Counted from the stretch's first letter, positions 24,087 to 34,725 are shown. The stretch is 64,000 bases of DNA from Rhizobium favelukesii (GCF_000577275.2 NZ_HG916854.1:372001-436000); one strand, 5' to 3'. Numbers and translations are program-made. Notes: generated by a model not told the origin, from the letters alone.

Positions 24087-25524
24087 GACGCCACTCGTCC
24101 TCGTTGGCCGCCAGCAGCGCCGGCGTGTCGTCCTGGCGGCGAACGCGGCTGCGATCGCCGGCGGCCTGAGGGTGGGCATGCCGGCAACCAAGGCGCAGGC
24201 GCTGGTTTCCGGTCTCACCCTTATGGACGCCGATCCCGCCGCCGACGCCGAGGCGCTTGATCGTCTGGCACTTTGGGCGCTGCAGCGCTATGCGCCGATC
24301 GTTGCCGCCGATCCGCCCGACGGGCTGGTGATCGACACGACAGGTGCCGATCATCTGCATGGCGGCGAGGAACTGATGCTGTCGGGCATGGTCAACCGCT
24401 TTTTCGCCTCCGGCATTGCCGCGCGCGCGGCAGTCGCCGACACCTGGGGTGCAGCCCATGCCTGTGCCCGGTTTCTGGCCCATCCGACACGTGTCGTTCC
24501 GCCGGGCGGCCAGGCCGACGCCGTCCAGGGTCTTGCGATCGCCGCGCTGCGGCTCGATGCCGCCATCGTCAACGGTCTTCGCGTTCTGGGCTTCAATACG
24601 ATCGGTCAGGCGGCCAGCGCTTCCCGTGCACCGTTGACGCTGCGCTTCGGGCCGGAGCTTGGCCGCCGCCTCGATCAGGCGATGGGCAGGATCGCCGAGC
24701 CGATCGATCCGGTGCGCACCCCGGATCTCATCGAGGTTCGCCGCGCCTTCGGCGAGCCGATTGCGGCGGCCGAGACGATCGCGCGCTATACCGCCAGGCT
24801 CGTGGACCAACTCTGTCGGGCGCTTGAGGAGAAGGGGCTCGGCGCTCGGCGCGTCGATCTTCTCTTCCACCGCGTCGACAACTCTTATCAGGCAATCCGC
24901 GCCGGAACCGCGACACCGGTTCGCGACGTCAAGCGGCTGACACGGTTGCTGACCGACCGGATCGAGACCATCGATCCCGGTTTCGGCATCGAGATCATGT
25001 CATTGACGGCAACCCAAGCCGAGCCGCTCATTGCTCGACAGGTGATTTCCTCGTTGATCGGGGAACCGGAAGCCGACGTATCCGGGCTGATCGACATTCT
25101 CTGCAACCGCATTGGCGAGCGGCGGCTCTATCGCTTCGCGCCGGTCGCAAGCGACGTCCCCGAACGCTCGGTTTCCCGCGTTGCACCGATGGCCCCGGAC
25201 AACGGCGAGACCTGGCCCGATCATTGGCCACGGCCGACGCGACTGCTGGCACATCCCGAGCTGATCGAGACCATGGCGCTGCTGCCTGATCATCCCCCCG
25301 TCAGCTTCACCTGGCGCGGCATCCGACGACGGGTCAGGCGTGCCGACGGGCCGGAGCGCGTCTTCGGCGAGTGGTGGAAACGCGATGCCGAACTGGCAGC
25401 CGTTCGCGATTATTTCCAGGTCGAGGATGATGCCGGCGAGCGCTATTGGATCTTTCGTTCCGGTGATGGCGAGCACGGTGACAGCGGCAGTCACCAATGG
25501 TTTCTACATGGGATATTCGCATGA
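24001..25524 (+). CDS. imuB: ImuB, catalytically inactive Y-family polymerase homologue
   Basis: A 507-residue protein from ATG 24001 (GGAGG upstream), opening [19 protein letters not shown]. Where true Y-family polymerases have HIDMDAFYASVE, ImuB has this FLPxWxTD sequence and lacks the acidic catalytic set, as expected. Polymerase-like features remain in the middle ([30 protein letters not shown]), with a long C-terminal region that in known ImuB binds the beta clamp, ImuA and DnaE2. It overlaps the imuA tail by 86 bases and the dnaE2 start by 4 (ATGA), so translation is coupled. This gene appears intact. Confidence 0.93.
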   Translation: MPRVVSLFLPNWSTDRLRRKLGDAAPPPETPLVLVGRQQRRRVVLAANAAAIAGGLRVGMPATKAQALVSGLTLMDADPAADAEALDRLALWALQRYAPIVAADPPDGLVIDTTGADHLHGGEELMLSGMVNRFFASGIAARAAVADTWGAAHACARFLAHPTRVVPPGGQADAVQGLAIAALRLDAAIVNGLRVLGFNTIGQAASASRAPLTLRFGPELGRRLDQAMGRIAEPIDPVRTPDLIEVRRAFGEPIAAAETIARYTARLVDQLCRALEEKGLGARRVDLLFHRVDNSYQAIRAGTATPVRDVKRLTRLLTDRIETIDPGFGIEIMSLTATQAEPLIARQVISSLIGEPEADVSGLIDILCNRIGERRLYRFAPVASDVPERSVSRVAPMAPDNGETWPDHWPRPTRLLAHPELIETMALLPDHPPVSFTWRGIRRRVRRADGPERVFGEWWKRDAELAAVRDYFQVEDDAGERYWIFRSGDGEHGDSGSHQWFLHGIFA

Positions 25525-28500
25525 CGAAGACGCCACGCTATGCCGAGCTGCAGGTGACGTCGCACTTTTCCTTCCTGCGCGGCGCTTCGTCCTGCGAGGA
25601 ATTGTTTGCGCAGGCGGCGGTGCTCGGTATCGAGGCCCTGGCGATTGTCGACCGCAACAGTCTCGCCGGCATCGTGCGCGCCCATCAGGCGGCCAGGGAC
25701 ACGGGAGTGCGGCTGATCGTCGGTTGTCGCCTGGATCTCACCGATGACGTGTCGGTCCTCGTCTATCCGACGGATCGGCCTGCCTATGCGCGCCTCTGCA
25801 GGTTGCTGTCGCTTGGCAAGAAACGGGCCGGCAAGGCAAAATGCCGGCTCGACTGGACCGACCTCGTGGCCTATGGCGAAGGCCTGATCGCCGTTCTTAT
25901 CCCCGATCAAGCCGATCAAACCTGCCAGTTGCATCTGCGCCGCTTGAAGGAGGCTTTTGGCGATCGCGCCTATGTGGCGCTCACACTGCGCCGCCGACCG
26001 AATGATCAACTGCGGCTTCACCAGCTCTCCAACCTGGCGGCGGCCATGGATGTCGAGACGGTCGTCACCAATGACGCGTTGTTTCATGTGCCGGAGCGAC
26101 GCGTCCTGCAGGACGTCGTCACCTGCATTCGCCACAACGTCACCATTGACGATGCCGGTTTCCGGCGGGAACGGCACGCCGACCGTTATCTGAAGCCGCC
26201 GGAAGAAATGGCACGGCTCTTTCCGCGCTACCCCGAAGCGCTCGCCCGCACCACCGAGATCATGGAGCGATGCCGCTTTTCACTCGATGAACTCGCCTAT
26301 CAATACCCGGAGGAGCGATCCCACCCGGAAATGACGGCGCAGCAGACATTGGAACAACTGACCTGGGAGGGTGCGGCCTGGCGCTATCCGGAAGGGTTGC
26401 CGCAAAAGGTCAAGAGGAACCTCGAGCATGAACTGCAGCTGATCGAGAGGCTCCAATATGCTCCTTACTTCCTGACAGTGAACTCCATTGTCCGCTTTGC
26501 CAGATCAAAGGACATTCTCTGTCAGGGCAGGGGATCGGCTGCCAATTCATCCGTCTGCTATGTACTCGGCATCACCTCGATCGATCCCGACATAAATGAC
26601 CTGCTCTTCGAGCGCTTCGTCTCCGAGGAGCGTCGTGAGCCGCCGGATATCGACGTCGATTTCGAGCACGAGCGGCGCGAAATCGTCATGCAATGGGTAT
26701 TCGAGACGTATGGCCGCGACCATGCAGCCCTCTGCTCCACCGTCATCCGATACCGTTCGAAGGGCGCCATTCGCGATGTCGGCAAGGCGCTCGGCCTACC
26801 GGAGGACATGACAAAGATGCTCTCGTCGCAGGTTTGGGGTTGGGGCGAGGACGTTGGCGAGAAACACGCCGAAGAGCTCAATCTCAATCTTGGTGACCGG
26901 CGCCTTCGCCTGACGCTGGAGCTTGCCCGGCAATTGATGGGTGCGCCGCGTCATCTGTCGCAGCACCCCGGCGGCTTCGTTTTGACCCGCGATCGTCTGG
27001 ACGAACTGGTTCCGATCGAGCCGGCGGCGATGGTCGACCGGCAGGTGATCGAATGGGACAAGGACGATATCGACATCTTGAAGTTCATGAAGGTCGATTG
27101 CCTGGCGCTTGGCATGCTTTCCTGCATGAAGCGTGGCTTCGATCTGCTGGCCAGCCACAAGGGCATTAATCTCGATCTTACGACCATTCCGGCCGAAGAT
27201 CCGCGCACCTATGCGATGATCAGGAAGGCCGACACGCTCGGCACCTTCCAGATCGAAAGCCGGGCGCAGATGTCGATGCTGCCCAGGATCAAGCCGCGCA
27301 CCTTCTATGACCTCGTCATCGAAGTGGCAATCGTCCGACCGGGCCCGATCCAGGGCGACATGGTGCACCCGTACCTGAGGCGCCGGGAGGGAAAGGAAGC
27401 GGTCGTCTATCCGAAGCCGGAACTGGAAAAGGTGCTCGGCAAGACGCTCGGCGTGCCGCTCTTCCAGGAGCAGGCGATGCGGGTGGCGATCGAATGCGCC
27501 GGTTTCACGCCAGGTGAGGCCGATCAGCTGCGCCGCGCCATGGCGACCTTCAAACATACCGGTGGTGTCTCGAGGTTCGGCGAGAAGCTGATCGCCGGCA
27601 TGGTGGCGAATGGCTACGCACCGGAGTTCGCGGAGAGGACCTTCAAGCAGCTCGAAGGCTTCGGCAGCTACGGCTTCCCCGAAAGCCATGCGGCTTCCTT
27701 TGCGCTGATTGCCTACGCCTCGTCCTGGCTGAAATGCTGGCATCCGGATGTCTTCTGCGCGGCTCTCCTCAATGCGCAGCCAATGGGCTTTTATGCACCC
27801 GCCCAGATCGTGCGCGACGCGCGTGATCATGGCGTTGACGTCCGTCCCGTCTGCGTCAATGCCAGCCGCTGGGACTGCACGCTCGAGGCCACGGAAGACG
27901 AAAGCCGGTTTGCCGTGCGCCTCGGCCTGCGTATGGTCAAGGGGCTTGCCAATAACGATGCGGCGGCGATCGTCGCGGCGCGCGCAGAATCGCCCTTCAG
28001 CTCTATCGATGATCTCTGGCGGCGGGCGGGCGTGCCGGCCGCCTCGCTCGTCGAACTGGCGGAAGCCGATGCCTTCCAGCCATCGCTGAGGCTCGCCCGA
28101 CGTGAAGCCCTCTGGGCGATCAAGGCGTTGCGCGACGAGCCTTTGCCGCTTTTTGCCGCCGCCTCAGCTCGTAAAGACCGGACGGTATCAGAGCTCAATG
28201 AGCCGCTGGTGGCGCTAAGACCCATGACGGCCGGCAGCGAGGTCGTTGAGGATTACGGCCATGTCGGGCTGACCTTGCGCTGCCATCCAGTCTCGTTCCT
28301 GCGCGACGATCTTGCCAAGCGTCGCATCGCCACTTGCCGTGATGCGATGCAGGCACGCGACGGCACGTGGCTCGAAGCCGCCGGCCTCGTGCTCGTTCGC
28401 CAGCGGCCGGGATCTGCAAAGGGCGTGATGTTCATCACCATCGAGGATGAGACCGGAATTGCCAATCTGGTGGTCTGGGTGAAGACCTTCGAGACGTACC

Positions 28501-28790
28501 GACGCATCGTGCTCGGCGCCGGCATGCTCGGCGTTTATGGCCGCATCCAGCGGGAAGGCGACGTGGTGCATCTCGTTGCCCACCGGCTGAGCGATCTTTC
28601 CGACGACCTTGCAAGCGTCGGCGATCGAGAGGCCGTCTTTCCGCTTCCGCACGGGCGAGGCGACGAGTTTCACCATGGATCGCCGGCGCCCGATCCGCGC
28701 GGGCTGCCGAAGGGGCCGCGCCCGCGCGACATCGTCGATCCCTATCTGCATCTCGAGGCGATCAAGGTGAAAACACGGGATTTCAGGTGA
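25521..28790 (+). CDS. dnaE2: Error-prone DNA polymerase DnaE2 (ImuC)
   Basis: A 1089-residue C-family polymerase. The N-terminal PHP domain starts [18 protein letters not shown]. The polymerase core contains [16 protein letters not shown] and [19 protein letters not shown] with the catalytic aspartates, [19 protein letters not shown], and the long fingers region with [16 protein letters not shown] and [17 protein letters not shown]. An OB domain follows near the end. Length matches DnaE2 (about 1080) rather than DnaE1 (about 1160). It performs damage-induced, mutagenic translesion synthesis with ImuA and ImuB. The ATG overlaps the imuB stop. It should be induced through the LexA box upstream of imuA. 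Confidence 0.96.
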   Translation: MTKTPRYAELQVTSHFSFLRGASSCEELFAQAAVLGIEALAIVDRNSLAGIVRAHQAARDTGVRLIVGCRLDLTDDVSVLVYPTDRPAYARLCRLLSLGKKRAGKAKCRLDWTDLVAYGEGLIAVLIPDQADQTCQLHLRRLKEAFGDRAYVALTLRRRPNDQLRLHQLSNLAAAMDVETVVTNDALFHVPERRVLQDVVTCIRHNVTIDDAGFRRERHADRYLKPPEEMARLFPRYPEALARTTEIMERCRFSLDELAYQYPEERSHPEMTAQQTLEQLTWEGAAWRYPEGLPQKVKRNLEHELQLIERLQYAPYFLTVNSIVRFARSKDILCQGRGSAANSSVCYVLGITSIDPDINDLLFERFVSEERREPPDIDVDFEHERREIVMQWVFETYGRDHAALCSTVIRYRSKGAIRDVGKALGLPEDMTKMLSSQVWGWGEDVGEKHAEELNLNLGDRRLRLTLELARQLMGAPRHLSQHPGGFVLTRDRLDELVPIEPAAMVDRQVIEWDKDDIDILKFMKVDCLALGMLSCMKRGFDLLASHKGINLDLTTIPAEDPRTYAMIRKADTLGTFQIESRAQMSMLPRIKPRTFYDLVIEVAIVRPGPIQGDMVHPYLRRREGKEAVVYPKPELEKVLGKTLGVPLFQEQAMRVAIECAGFTPGEADQLRRAMATFKHTGGVSRFGEKLIAGMVANGYAPEFAERTFKQLEGFGSYGFPESHAASFALIAYASSWLKCWHPDVFCAALLNAQPMGFYAPAQIVRDARDHGVDVRPVCVNASRWDCTLEATEDESRFAVRLGLRMVKGLANNDAAAIVAARAESPFSSIDDLWRRAGVPAASLVELAEADAFQPSLRLARREALWAIKALRDEPLPLFAAASARKDRTVSELNEPLVALRPMTAGSEVVEDYGHVGLTLRCHPVSFLRDDLAKRRIATCRDAMQARDGTWLEAAGLVLVRQRPGSAKGVMFITIEDETGIANLVVWVKTFETYRRIVLGAGMLGVYGRIQREGDVVHLVAHRLSDLSDDLASVGDREAVFPLPHGRGDEFHHGSPAPDPRGLPKGPRPRDIVDPYLHLEAIKVKTRDFR

Positions 28791-29145
28791 GGAAGACAGC
28801 GTCATGGACCGCGGGCGTGGGGAGGCTGCGTGCCACGCACCTTTGAATTCCTCGATCTGGGCGATCAGCGGCAGGATCTCAGGCGTGAGACGCGATTTCG
28901 ATAGGTCGAGCGTAGTCATCCATTATCCCATCCGTTTCCATCCAATGGGCAGTGGCGCAGCGCGATCCATTTTCATCCACTGCCGGAAAGTGTGCAGCGT
29001 AAGTTACGGGGTTTGGACTGGAGGATTCCTGGAAGTAAAAACATCCGGCCCGACGCAGGTTGATCGGGAATTGCAAAAAGATGTGTTTGCGTGCGAGACA
29101 TGAGGATCACACATTGCCTAACCATTACAAAGACAGGACGGAACG
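28791..29145. other. Intergenic stretch with a minus-strand fragment
   Basis: 355 bases between dnaE2 and the ureohydrolase gene. It contains the short Fic-like fragment listed separately and the leader of the downstream gene. No terminator with a T run was seen after dnaE2. Confidence 0.45.
28830..28919 (-). pseudogene. Fragment resembling the N-terminus of a Fic-family protein
   Basis: A 30-codon minus-strand piece, LTPEILPLIAQIEEFKGAW, looks like the helix that precedes the Fic domain in many bacterial Fic proteins (the 'I-xx-IDEFKGxW' pattern). The frame then becomes meaningless where it meets the antisense of dnaE2, and no HPFxxGNGR Fic motif is present. It is probably the stub of a deleted gene. 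Confidence 0.35.
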
Positions 29146-30117
29146 ATGAGTGGCACTTTCTTTCAACCGGTCGATGCTGCTGAAGTGCCACGCTTTGCCG
29201 GCCATTCCACCTTCATGCGCCTGCCTGCCGTGCATACCGCAGCCGGGCTTGATATCGCACTGGTCGGCATTCCCTGGGATGGCGGTACAACAAACAGGGC
29301 AGGCGCCCGGCACGGGCCGCGGGAGGTTCGCAATCAGTCGAGCCTCATGCGCCGCGTGCACCATGTTTCGGGCACCGAGCCGTTCAGCATCGCCAATGTC
29401 GCCGATGTCGGCGATCTCTCCATCAACCCGATCGATCTTATCGACGGCCTTAGTCGCATCGAAACGGGCATGGATCAGATTGTCGCTGCCGGTGCCATTC
29501 CTCTCTCGGTGGGCGGCGACCATCTGACGACTTTGCCTGTGCTGCGTGCCGTGGCAAGGCACCGACCAGTCGGGCTGATCCATTTCGATGCTCATTCCGA
29601 TACCAACGACCGCTATTTCGGCGATAATCCCTACACGCATGGAACGCCGTTCCGTCGCGCGATCGAAGAGGGATTGCTGGATCCCAAGCGGATCGTCCAG
29701 ATCGGAATTCGCGGCTCGATTTATGATCCGGGGGAGCACGACTGGGCCAAGCAGCAGGGCGTGCGCATCATCTACATGGAAGAGTTTGTCACTCGCGGCG
29801 CCGAAGACGTGATGCGCGAGGCACGAAGCATCGCTGGCGACCTGCCGACATACGTTACCTTTGATATCGACAGCATCGATCCCTCCATGGCGCCTGGAAC
29901 GGGAACGCCGGAGGCGGGCGGCTTCACGACCCGCGAGGCCCAGCAGATGATCAGGCTGCTTGCTGGCGTCCAGATCGTCGGTGCCGACGTCGTTGAAGTC
30001 TCGCCACCGTTTGACCTCGCCGGCATGACGGCGCTTGCCGGCGCCACAATGATGTTCGAACTTCTGTGCGTCATCGCCAAACAGGTCGGGGATCGACGCT
30101 ACGCGGCCAGTGCCTGA
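29146..30117 (+). CDS. speB: Ureohydrolase: agmatinase / guanidinobutyrase-like
   Basis: A 323-residue arginase-superfamily enzyme. Dinuclear manganese ligands are visible: His126 (SVGGDHLTT), Asp148, His150 and Asp152 (HFDAHSDTN), and Asp240 and Asp242 (TFDIDSIDPS). The start VGIPWDGGTTNRAGARHGP and the lack of arginase's substrate loop place it in the agmatinase branch. This branch also includes guanidinobutyrase and guanidinopropionase. The reaction is hydrolysis of a guanidino group to urea plus amine. It has a GGAACG leader, no operon partner, and converges with the flavin reductase gene 18 bases downstream. Confidence 0.92.
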   Translation: MSGTFFQPVDAAEVPRFAGHSTFMRLPAVHTAAGLDIALVGIPWDGGTTNRAGARHGPREVRNQSSLMRRVHHVSGTEPFSIANVADVGDLSINPIDLIDGLSRIETGMDQIVAAGAIPLSVGGDHLTTLPVLRAVARHRPVGLIHFDAHSDTNDRYFGDNPYTHGTPFRRAIEEGLLDPKRIVQIGIRGSIYDPGEHDWAKQQGVRIIYMEEFVTRGAEDVMREARSIAGDLPTYVTFDIDSIDPSMAPGTGTPEAGGFTTREAQQMIRLLAGVQIVGADVVEVSPPFDLAGMTALAGATMMFELLCVIAKQVGDRRYAASA

Positions 30118-30135
30118 TGCCGAGCGATTGTCCTG

Positions 30136-30663
30136 TCAGGGACAGGTGACTGCCTCTCCGGACAGGCGTCGGTAGCCGCCACGCCAGTAGAGAAGCGGTT
30201 CGACATCCTCGCGCGTTTCGATCGCGCAGACGCGGCCGATGAGGATCGCGTGCGAATGGTGATTGAGGACCGTTTCAAGCTCACAATCGAGGACCGTCAG
30301 AGCATCCTTCAGGGCCGCAGTCCCGGTTGAAAGACGATACCATTGCGCGTCTTCGTAACGCTCAGCACCTTGCCGTCCGTCGAACCCTGCAAAGGACTGC
30401 GCGACGTGCCGCTGGTTAGCGGTGAGCACATTGACGCAGAAGCGACGATACCGCTCGACCACCGGCCACGAGGACGACCCGCGGTTGAGGCTGACGATGA
30501 TCGAAGGCGCTTCTGCAGACAGCGAGGAAACCGAGGTCGCAGTAAAGCCTGTCCGCTCGTCGCCTTCGCCAACAGTGATGACGCTCACCGCACCGGCAAG
30601 CTGGCGCATCGAAAGCTTGAACGCGGATTGATCGACAATGGATCTGGTTGCTAACTCTTCCAT
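30136..30663 (-). CDS. Flavin reductase domain protein (partner of LLM monooxygenase)
   Basis: A 175-residue flavin reductase-like (split beta-barrel) protein. FKLSMRQLAGAVSVITV opens the domain, GFTATSVSSLSAEAPSIIVSL is the FMN-binding core, FCVNVLTANQ follows, and NHHSHAILIGRV lies near the end. Such proteins reduce FMN with NAD(P)H for two-component monooxygenases. It lies downstream of the LLM monooxygenase gene in the same direction with a 15-base gap, so the two form one operon and probably one enzyme system. Confidence 0.88.
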   Translation of the reverse strand: MEELATRSIVDQSAFKLSMRQLAGAVSVITVGEGDERTGFTATSVSSLSAEAPSIIVSLNRGSSSWPVVERYRRFCVNVLTANQRHVAQSFAGFDGRQGAERYEDAQWYRLSTGTAALKDALTVLDCELETVLNHHSHAILIGRVCAIETREDVEPLLYWRGGYRRLSGEAVTCP

Positions 30664-30678
30664 CGACTTGCCCCTTCG

Positions 30679-32031
30679 TCAGCCTTTGGCTCGTGCCGTC
30701 GCGAAGCGATTGACCGGCATTGATAGGCCAAGGTTCTCGCGAAGCGTCTTGCCTTCGTATTCTTCGCGGAAAAGCCCACGACGGCGCAATTCCGGCAGGA
30801 CGAGCTTTACGAAATCCTCAAGGCTCGACGGCAGCGTCGGGAACATCAAAATGAAGCCATCTGCCGCACGGGTCTCGAACCATTCTTCCATGAAGTCTGC
30901 AATCTGGGTCGGCGTGCCGGTAATGCCGTTGCCGGTGTGCTTCTCGGCATAGTGGCGCACGAGCTCACCGACGGTACGCCCTCCCTTGACGAAATCGACC
31001 AGTTCGTCGAACAGGGCGCGTGAACCCTTCGGTGTCGGCGGCAACCGATCCATGGGAAAGGGCCTGTCCAGCGGTACACCGCGCAGGTCAGCCTCGAGAA
31101 ACTCCGAAAGCATCAACCGCCCGACATCCGGATGCATCTTGTCGATGAGATAGTCGACCTTTGCCTTCGCTTCGGCTTCCGTTTCGCCAACGTTCAGTAC
31201 GACGCCGGGCATGATCTTGAGGTCGTCGGGATTGCGCCCGTAGGCTGGCATGCGGCCCTTGACGTTCTCATAGAATGCACGGTTCCGATCGATGTTTGAG
31301 GCAAGGCTGAAAACGATCTCGGCCGTCCGCGCCGCCATGTCCATGCCGGGTTCAGAACCGCCGGCCTGCGCGATGATGGGCCGGCCCTGCGGTGACCGGG
31401 CAATGTTGAGCGGTCCGCGCACCTGGAAGTGCTTACCCTTGTGATTGAGCGTGTGATGCTTGGTCTTGTCATAATAGACACCGCTCTCGCGATCGAGAAG
31501 CAATGCGTCGTCCTCGAAACTGTCCCACAGGCCGAAGACGACATCCACGAACTCGTTGCCGCGCTCGTAGCGTAGCGCATGCGGGTCGAGGCCTTCGCGA
31601 TTGAAGTTATAGCCGGTCTCGTCGTGGTCGGAGGTCACGACATTCCAGCAGGCGCGGCCGCCGCTCAAATGGTCGATAGAGGCAAAGAGACGCGCGACAT
31701 TGTAGGGCTCGTAGTAGCTGGTTGAAACAGTGGCCACGAGGCCGAGATCCTTCGTTGTCACCGACAGGGCTGACAGCAACGACAAGGGCTCGAAGCGATT
31801 CATCTTCGTCGGGATACGGGCGAGCGCGTCCGGATCGCCAACGGCTGCGGCCGGTGAATCGGCCATGAACATGAAGTCGAACTTCGCCGCCTCCGAGCGT
31901 TTGGCGACGTCGAGAAGATGGCTGAATTCATTGGCGCCGTGAACGTCACTTGCCGGATGCAGCCAGGACGCGGGATGAAAGCCGAACGTGTAGACGAAGG
32001 TGCCGAGTTTCATCTTGTCGGTGCGGGCCAT
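30679..32031 (-). CDS. LLM-class FMN-dependent monooxygenase (NtaA/SnaA/DszA family)
   Basis: A 450-residue TIM-barrel flavin-dependent oxygenase. Family marks are KLGTFVYTFGFHPASWLHP at the N-terminus, FDFMFMADSP, FEPLSLLSALSVTTKDLGLV, GGRACWNVVTSDHDET and ARYGxxxE-like residues in ALRYERGNEFVDVV, and IAQAGGSEPGMDMAA. Known members oxidise nitrilotriacetate, EDTA, dibenzothiophene sulfone or pristinamycin precursors, using FMNH2 from a separate reductase. That reductase is encoded 15 bases downstream. The substrate is unknown; long-chain amines, sulfonates or chelators are typical. Confidence 0.92.
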   Translation of the reverse strand: MARTDKMKLGTFVYTFGFHPASWLHPASDVHGANEFSHLLDVAKRSEAAKFDFMFMADSPAAAVGDPDALARIPTKMNRFEPLSLLSALSVTTKDLGLVATVSTSYYEPYNVARLFASIDHLSGGRACWNVVTSDHDETGYNFNREGLDPHALRYERGNEFVDVVFGLWDSFEDDALLLDRESGVYYDKTKHHTLNHKGKHFQVRGPLNIARSPQGRPIIAQAGGSEPGMDMAARTAEIVFSLASNIDRNRAFYENVKGRMPAYGRNPDDLKIMPGVVLNVGETEAEAKAKVDYLIDKMHPDVGRLMLSEFLEADLRGVPLDRPFPMDRLPPTPKGSRALFDELVDFVKGGRTVGELVRHYAEKHTGNGITGTPTQIADFMEEWFETRAADGFILMFPTLPSSLEDFVKLVLPELRRRGLFREEYEGKTLRENLGLSMPVNRFATARAKG

Positions 32032-32403
32032 CGTATTCTCCCCAGGCGCTTTGAACGACGATTGCCTAAGGTAACGTCACGCGACTTTTCACATCAATAT
32101 CGCAACACTGATTTCCTTTTTAGTTTTTCTAAAGAGTCATGGTGCTGAGTCCTAAAAACCTTTGGGAGCGGAAATACGCTCAAATCTCGCACTTTCCATG
32201 CCAAAGGTGGGGTTGGAGATCAAAACATGGGAGGCAGATTGGATATCTGACCAAGTCGATGTCGCAGGCCTGTGAAGTGTGTACTCCAATCCGAGGCTTG
32301 CCCCCTCTGCGAAGTATCACGATGACTTGCGCGGTTCAAAAAACGCAACTGCAACGGCCTGCTTGTCCCTTGAAAGTTCTGGAAGCCTGCGGTCTTGCGG
32401 GAT
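32032..32403. other. Gene-free stretch upstream of the monooxygenase operon
   Basis: About 370 bases. The part next to 32031 is AT-richer (a run near 32080-32130 with TTTTCACATC and TTTCCTTTTTAG) and probably holds the promoter of the minus-strand monooxygenase operon. No regulator gene is adjacent and no supported coding region was seen. Confidence 0.4.
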
Positions 32404-32619
32404 CTACCAGTTGCCTGGATCTACAGTGTGATCGATGCTTGCGAACTCATCCGCCCTTGCTTGATCGAGCATCACCTCTGTGGTCCTGTTAGTTTCATCA
32501 ATTACGTGAAAGCTAAGTGGCGGCGGGCCTACTACGAGCTGCTGGTAAAAGAGCAAAGCGGCTTCTTCGACTGTGTCTGCTTGCAGCTTTGACGTGACGG
32601 CTACGGTGAACGTATGCAT
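32404..32619 (-). CDS. Small hypothetical protein
   Basis: A 71-residue protein from an ATG with GGAG nine bases upstream. It starts MHTFTVAVTSKLQADTVEEA, continues with LLFYQQLVVGPPPLSF and ends in DHTVDPGNW. The pattern of a strand, a helix with DTVEEAALLFYQQL and a second strand looks like a genuine small folded domain. Similar short proteins of unknown function occur in rhizobia as far as I recall. Nothing in the sequence gives a role. It stands alone. Confidence 0.5.
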   Translation of the reverse strand: MHTFTVAVTSKLQADTVEEAALLFYQQLVVGPPPLSFHVIDETNRTTEVMLDQARADEFASIDHTVDPGNW

Positions 32620-33211
32620 GCCATCGATCTCCGTTCTTGGTTACGTGCCGGGCCCCCATCAACAGCCCAGAAGCTGTATTAAGATGTCTTAGGGCTCGGA
32701 ATTGACGTAACAGTAAAACATGCGTGGAGAAAGTGCGTTCCGTCGCCGATCTCGTCGAGTCGCCCATGCGTAACCAAGCCTGGCTGTTTGCGAAAGTTCA
32801 ATGTAGGAGGGGTCGGAGAAGAGAGGCTTGTACTGCTGCATTCCTGCCTGCAGAGGAGCGTGGTATCGTTATGCGGCGCACGGATTCAATGCGAGTGAAA
32901 TTAATGCCTTTGGAAAGGCAGAAGCCTTGTTATTGCTGGATCAGGCGTCCCACGATGACATAGGCAACCTCTTTTTTGTTCGTCTGACTTCCTGGAAGAT
33001 AGCGGCGAGTGGCAATCTGCAACTATTGAGCATGCTTGAGAGCGAGTTGTTTTCAAGATACGCGCTTTGTCATAAACCTGTGATCGAAGCAAATTCCTTG
33101 CTGCTGGCGTTCGTGCATTGCATCACGGTTGCGTGGCGTGGCTGCGGTGTAAGGATGGCGTTCCAATCCGGTAATTCCTGTAAAGCTGCCCGTTGCCAAC
33201 GAGAGGTCGGC
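32620..33211. other. Gene-free stretch
   Basis: Nearly 600 bases between the small hypothetical gene and the broken ABM-domain gene. A plus frame is open from 32828 into the ABM gene, but its translation upstream of 33212 (Cys-rich, then Leu/Ser-rich) resembles no protein. No RNA gene or repeat is apparent. Confidence 0.4.
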
Positions 33212-33555
33212 ATGTCTATCGCTTCCTTGCCTGCACCACCCTACTACGTGGTCTGCTTCTCATCGCAACGAACCGATGTCGAAGACGGTTATGGTGAAAT
33301 CGGCGTTGCGATGGTGGAACTGGCAAAGCAGCAGCCTGGCTTTCTGGGTTTCGAAAGCGCCCGCCGTGCTGATGGTTTCGGCATAATCAACTCTTATTGG
33401 AGGAACGAGGAAGCATCCGAGCATGGAAAGCCGTTGTCGATCACGTTGAGGCGCAACGCCGGGGCCGGACAGACTGGTACACGCGTTATGAAATCCGCGT
33501 CGCCCTTGTTCAGAGAGCCTACGGATTTGAAGCTGATGTTGTCGAAGTGGGATGA
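33212..33555 (+). pseudogene. Antibiotic biosynthesis monooxygenase (ABM) domain protein, frameshifted
   Basis: From ATG 33212 (GAGAGG upstream) the frame reads PPYYVVCFSSQRTDVEDGY, LAKQQPGFLGFESARR and GFGIINSYWRNEEA, the first two thirds of an ABM ferredoxin-like fold of the 'YxVxFxSxR' branch. After 33412 the sense continues in another frame: IRAWKAVVDHVEAQRRGR and DWYTRYEIRVALVQRAYGF, ending at 33555. A single indel near 33410 thus breaks an otherwise complete gene of about 114 codons. Confidence 0.7.
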
Positions 33556-33993
33556 TTTCCGCCACAGACCGGCCCCGGCCAAACATGACCGATCCTCATG
33601 TTCAAACTTTTGTTGCTATTATTCTTGTTGAGCACATCAAACTCGAACCGTCTGCTCCGGGGGAGAACGCAGAGATGATGCTGGAAGACCTTTGCCGCCT
33701 GTTGAGAAGCGGGCATGTCTGGCACCAGGCGTCGTCGATACGATGACCCAGCCAATCGTCGTCCGGAGAATAGCCCTAGCTGCTGCCGTTCGGGAATGCT
33801 ATTCGACGGCCGCCTTCCGCTCTCGGCCCAGAGCCGCCATTCGATTGCCGCAAAAGTCGGTATGGAACCGCCGATTTTTCCTACGCATAGCTGCGCCATG
33901 CGAGCAGTCAAGCGTGGTAGGCACGAACATTCGCGAAGCGTTCGTCAATCGGATGGGTCCAGTCCGCGTTGATGACAAAAGAAATGGTGGACC
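33556..33993. other. Gene-free stretch
   Basis: About 440 bases between the broken ABM gene and the end of the DHFR-like gene. A minus-strand frame (about 33519-33911) contains QLCVGKIGGSIPTFAAIEWR but no recognised domain and no convincing start. Nothing else is supported. Confidence 0.4.
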
Positions 33994-34635
33994 TTATTTC
34001 TTCAAAACGATGTGAGTAGCTTTCTCCGTCGCCTCATGGGCGGCGACCCGAAAGCCGAGCGAAGGCAGGTCGATGCCGGCAAACATTGCTTCGCCTCTCC
34101 CGAGCACAACTGGCGAAATGGCAAAGTGTATCTCGTCGACCAAGCCAGCCTGAAGATATTGGCGCACCGTGCTGACACCGCCGCCGATCTTGATATCCCT
34201 GCCACCGGCGGCGGCCTTGGCCTGCATAAGCGCCTCCTCGACCCCGCCGGAGACAAAATGGAAGGTCGTGCCGCCTTCCATGACTATTGGCGCGCGGGGA
34301 TAGTGCGTCAGGATGAACGTCGGTGCATGATAGGGCGGATTGTCGCCCCACCAGCCTTTCCAGTTTTCATCGGGCCATTCGCCGCGAACAGGGCCGAACA
34401 TGTTGCGGCCGAGGATGAAGGCACCAAAACCGGTATTTCCCGACGATGCGTATTTCGCGTCGGCACCTTCCGATTCGCCCTCTTTACCGAACATCGCCTG
34501 GAACGTCCGGGTCGGGAAAAACCACTCAAACAATTCCGCACCGCGCTTGCCCAGGGGGTCGTTCAGGCTTTGCTCCAGTCCGGCCCCGAAGCCATCGACC
34601 GAGAGAGAGAATGCTGCAACGCGCACTTTCGACAT
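33994..34635 (-). CDS. Dihydrofolate reductase-like / RibD C-terminal domain protein
   Basis: A 213-residue protein from ATG 34635 with GGAGG five bases upstream. It has the RibD_C/DHFR fold pattern: VRVAAFSLSVDGFGAG at strand 1, GAFILGRNMFGPVRGEW around the nucleotide site, TFILTHYPRAP, DIKIGGGVSTVRQYLQAGLVDE and FAISPVVLGRGEAMF. These are NADPH-dependent reductases of unknown substrate, common in soil bacteria and usually not true folate enzymes. It is divergent from the HxlR regulator gene with a 90-bp shared promoter, the classic regulator/target pairing. Confidence 0.88.
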   Translation of the reverse strand: MSKVRVAAFSLSVDGFGAGLEQSLNDPLGKRGAELFEWFFPTRTFQAMFGKEGESEGADAKYASSGNTGFGAFILGRNMFGPVRGEWPDENWKGWWGDNPPYHAPTFILTHYPRAPIVMEGGTTFHFVSGGVEEALMQAKAAAGGRDIKIGGGVSTVRQYLQAGLVDEIHFAISPVVLGRGEAMFAGIDLPSLGFRVAAHEATEKATHIVLKK

Positions 34636-34651
34636 GATTGCCTCCATCTAA

Positions 34652-34680
34652 TTGCAGATTAAAACTGGTTGCATCTTAAA
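34652..34680. promoter_or_regulatory. Direct repeats in the HxlR/DHFR-like divergent promoter
   Basis: TTGCAGATTAAA (34652) and TTGCATCTTAAA (34669) are direct repeats 17 bp apart, matching at 10 of 12 positions. They sit between the two start codons and are a candidate binding site for the HxlR regulator. Confidence 0.5.
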
Positions 34681-34725
34681 CACGACTGGTCCTACATTGC
34701 AATTGGCTCATTAAGGGAAGCAAAT

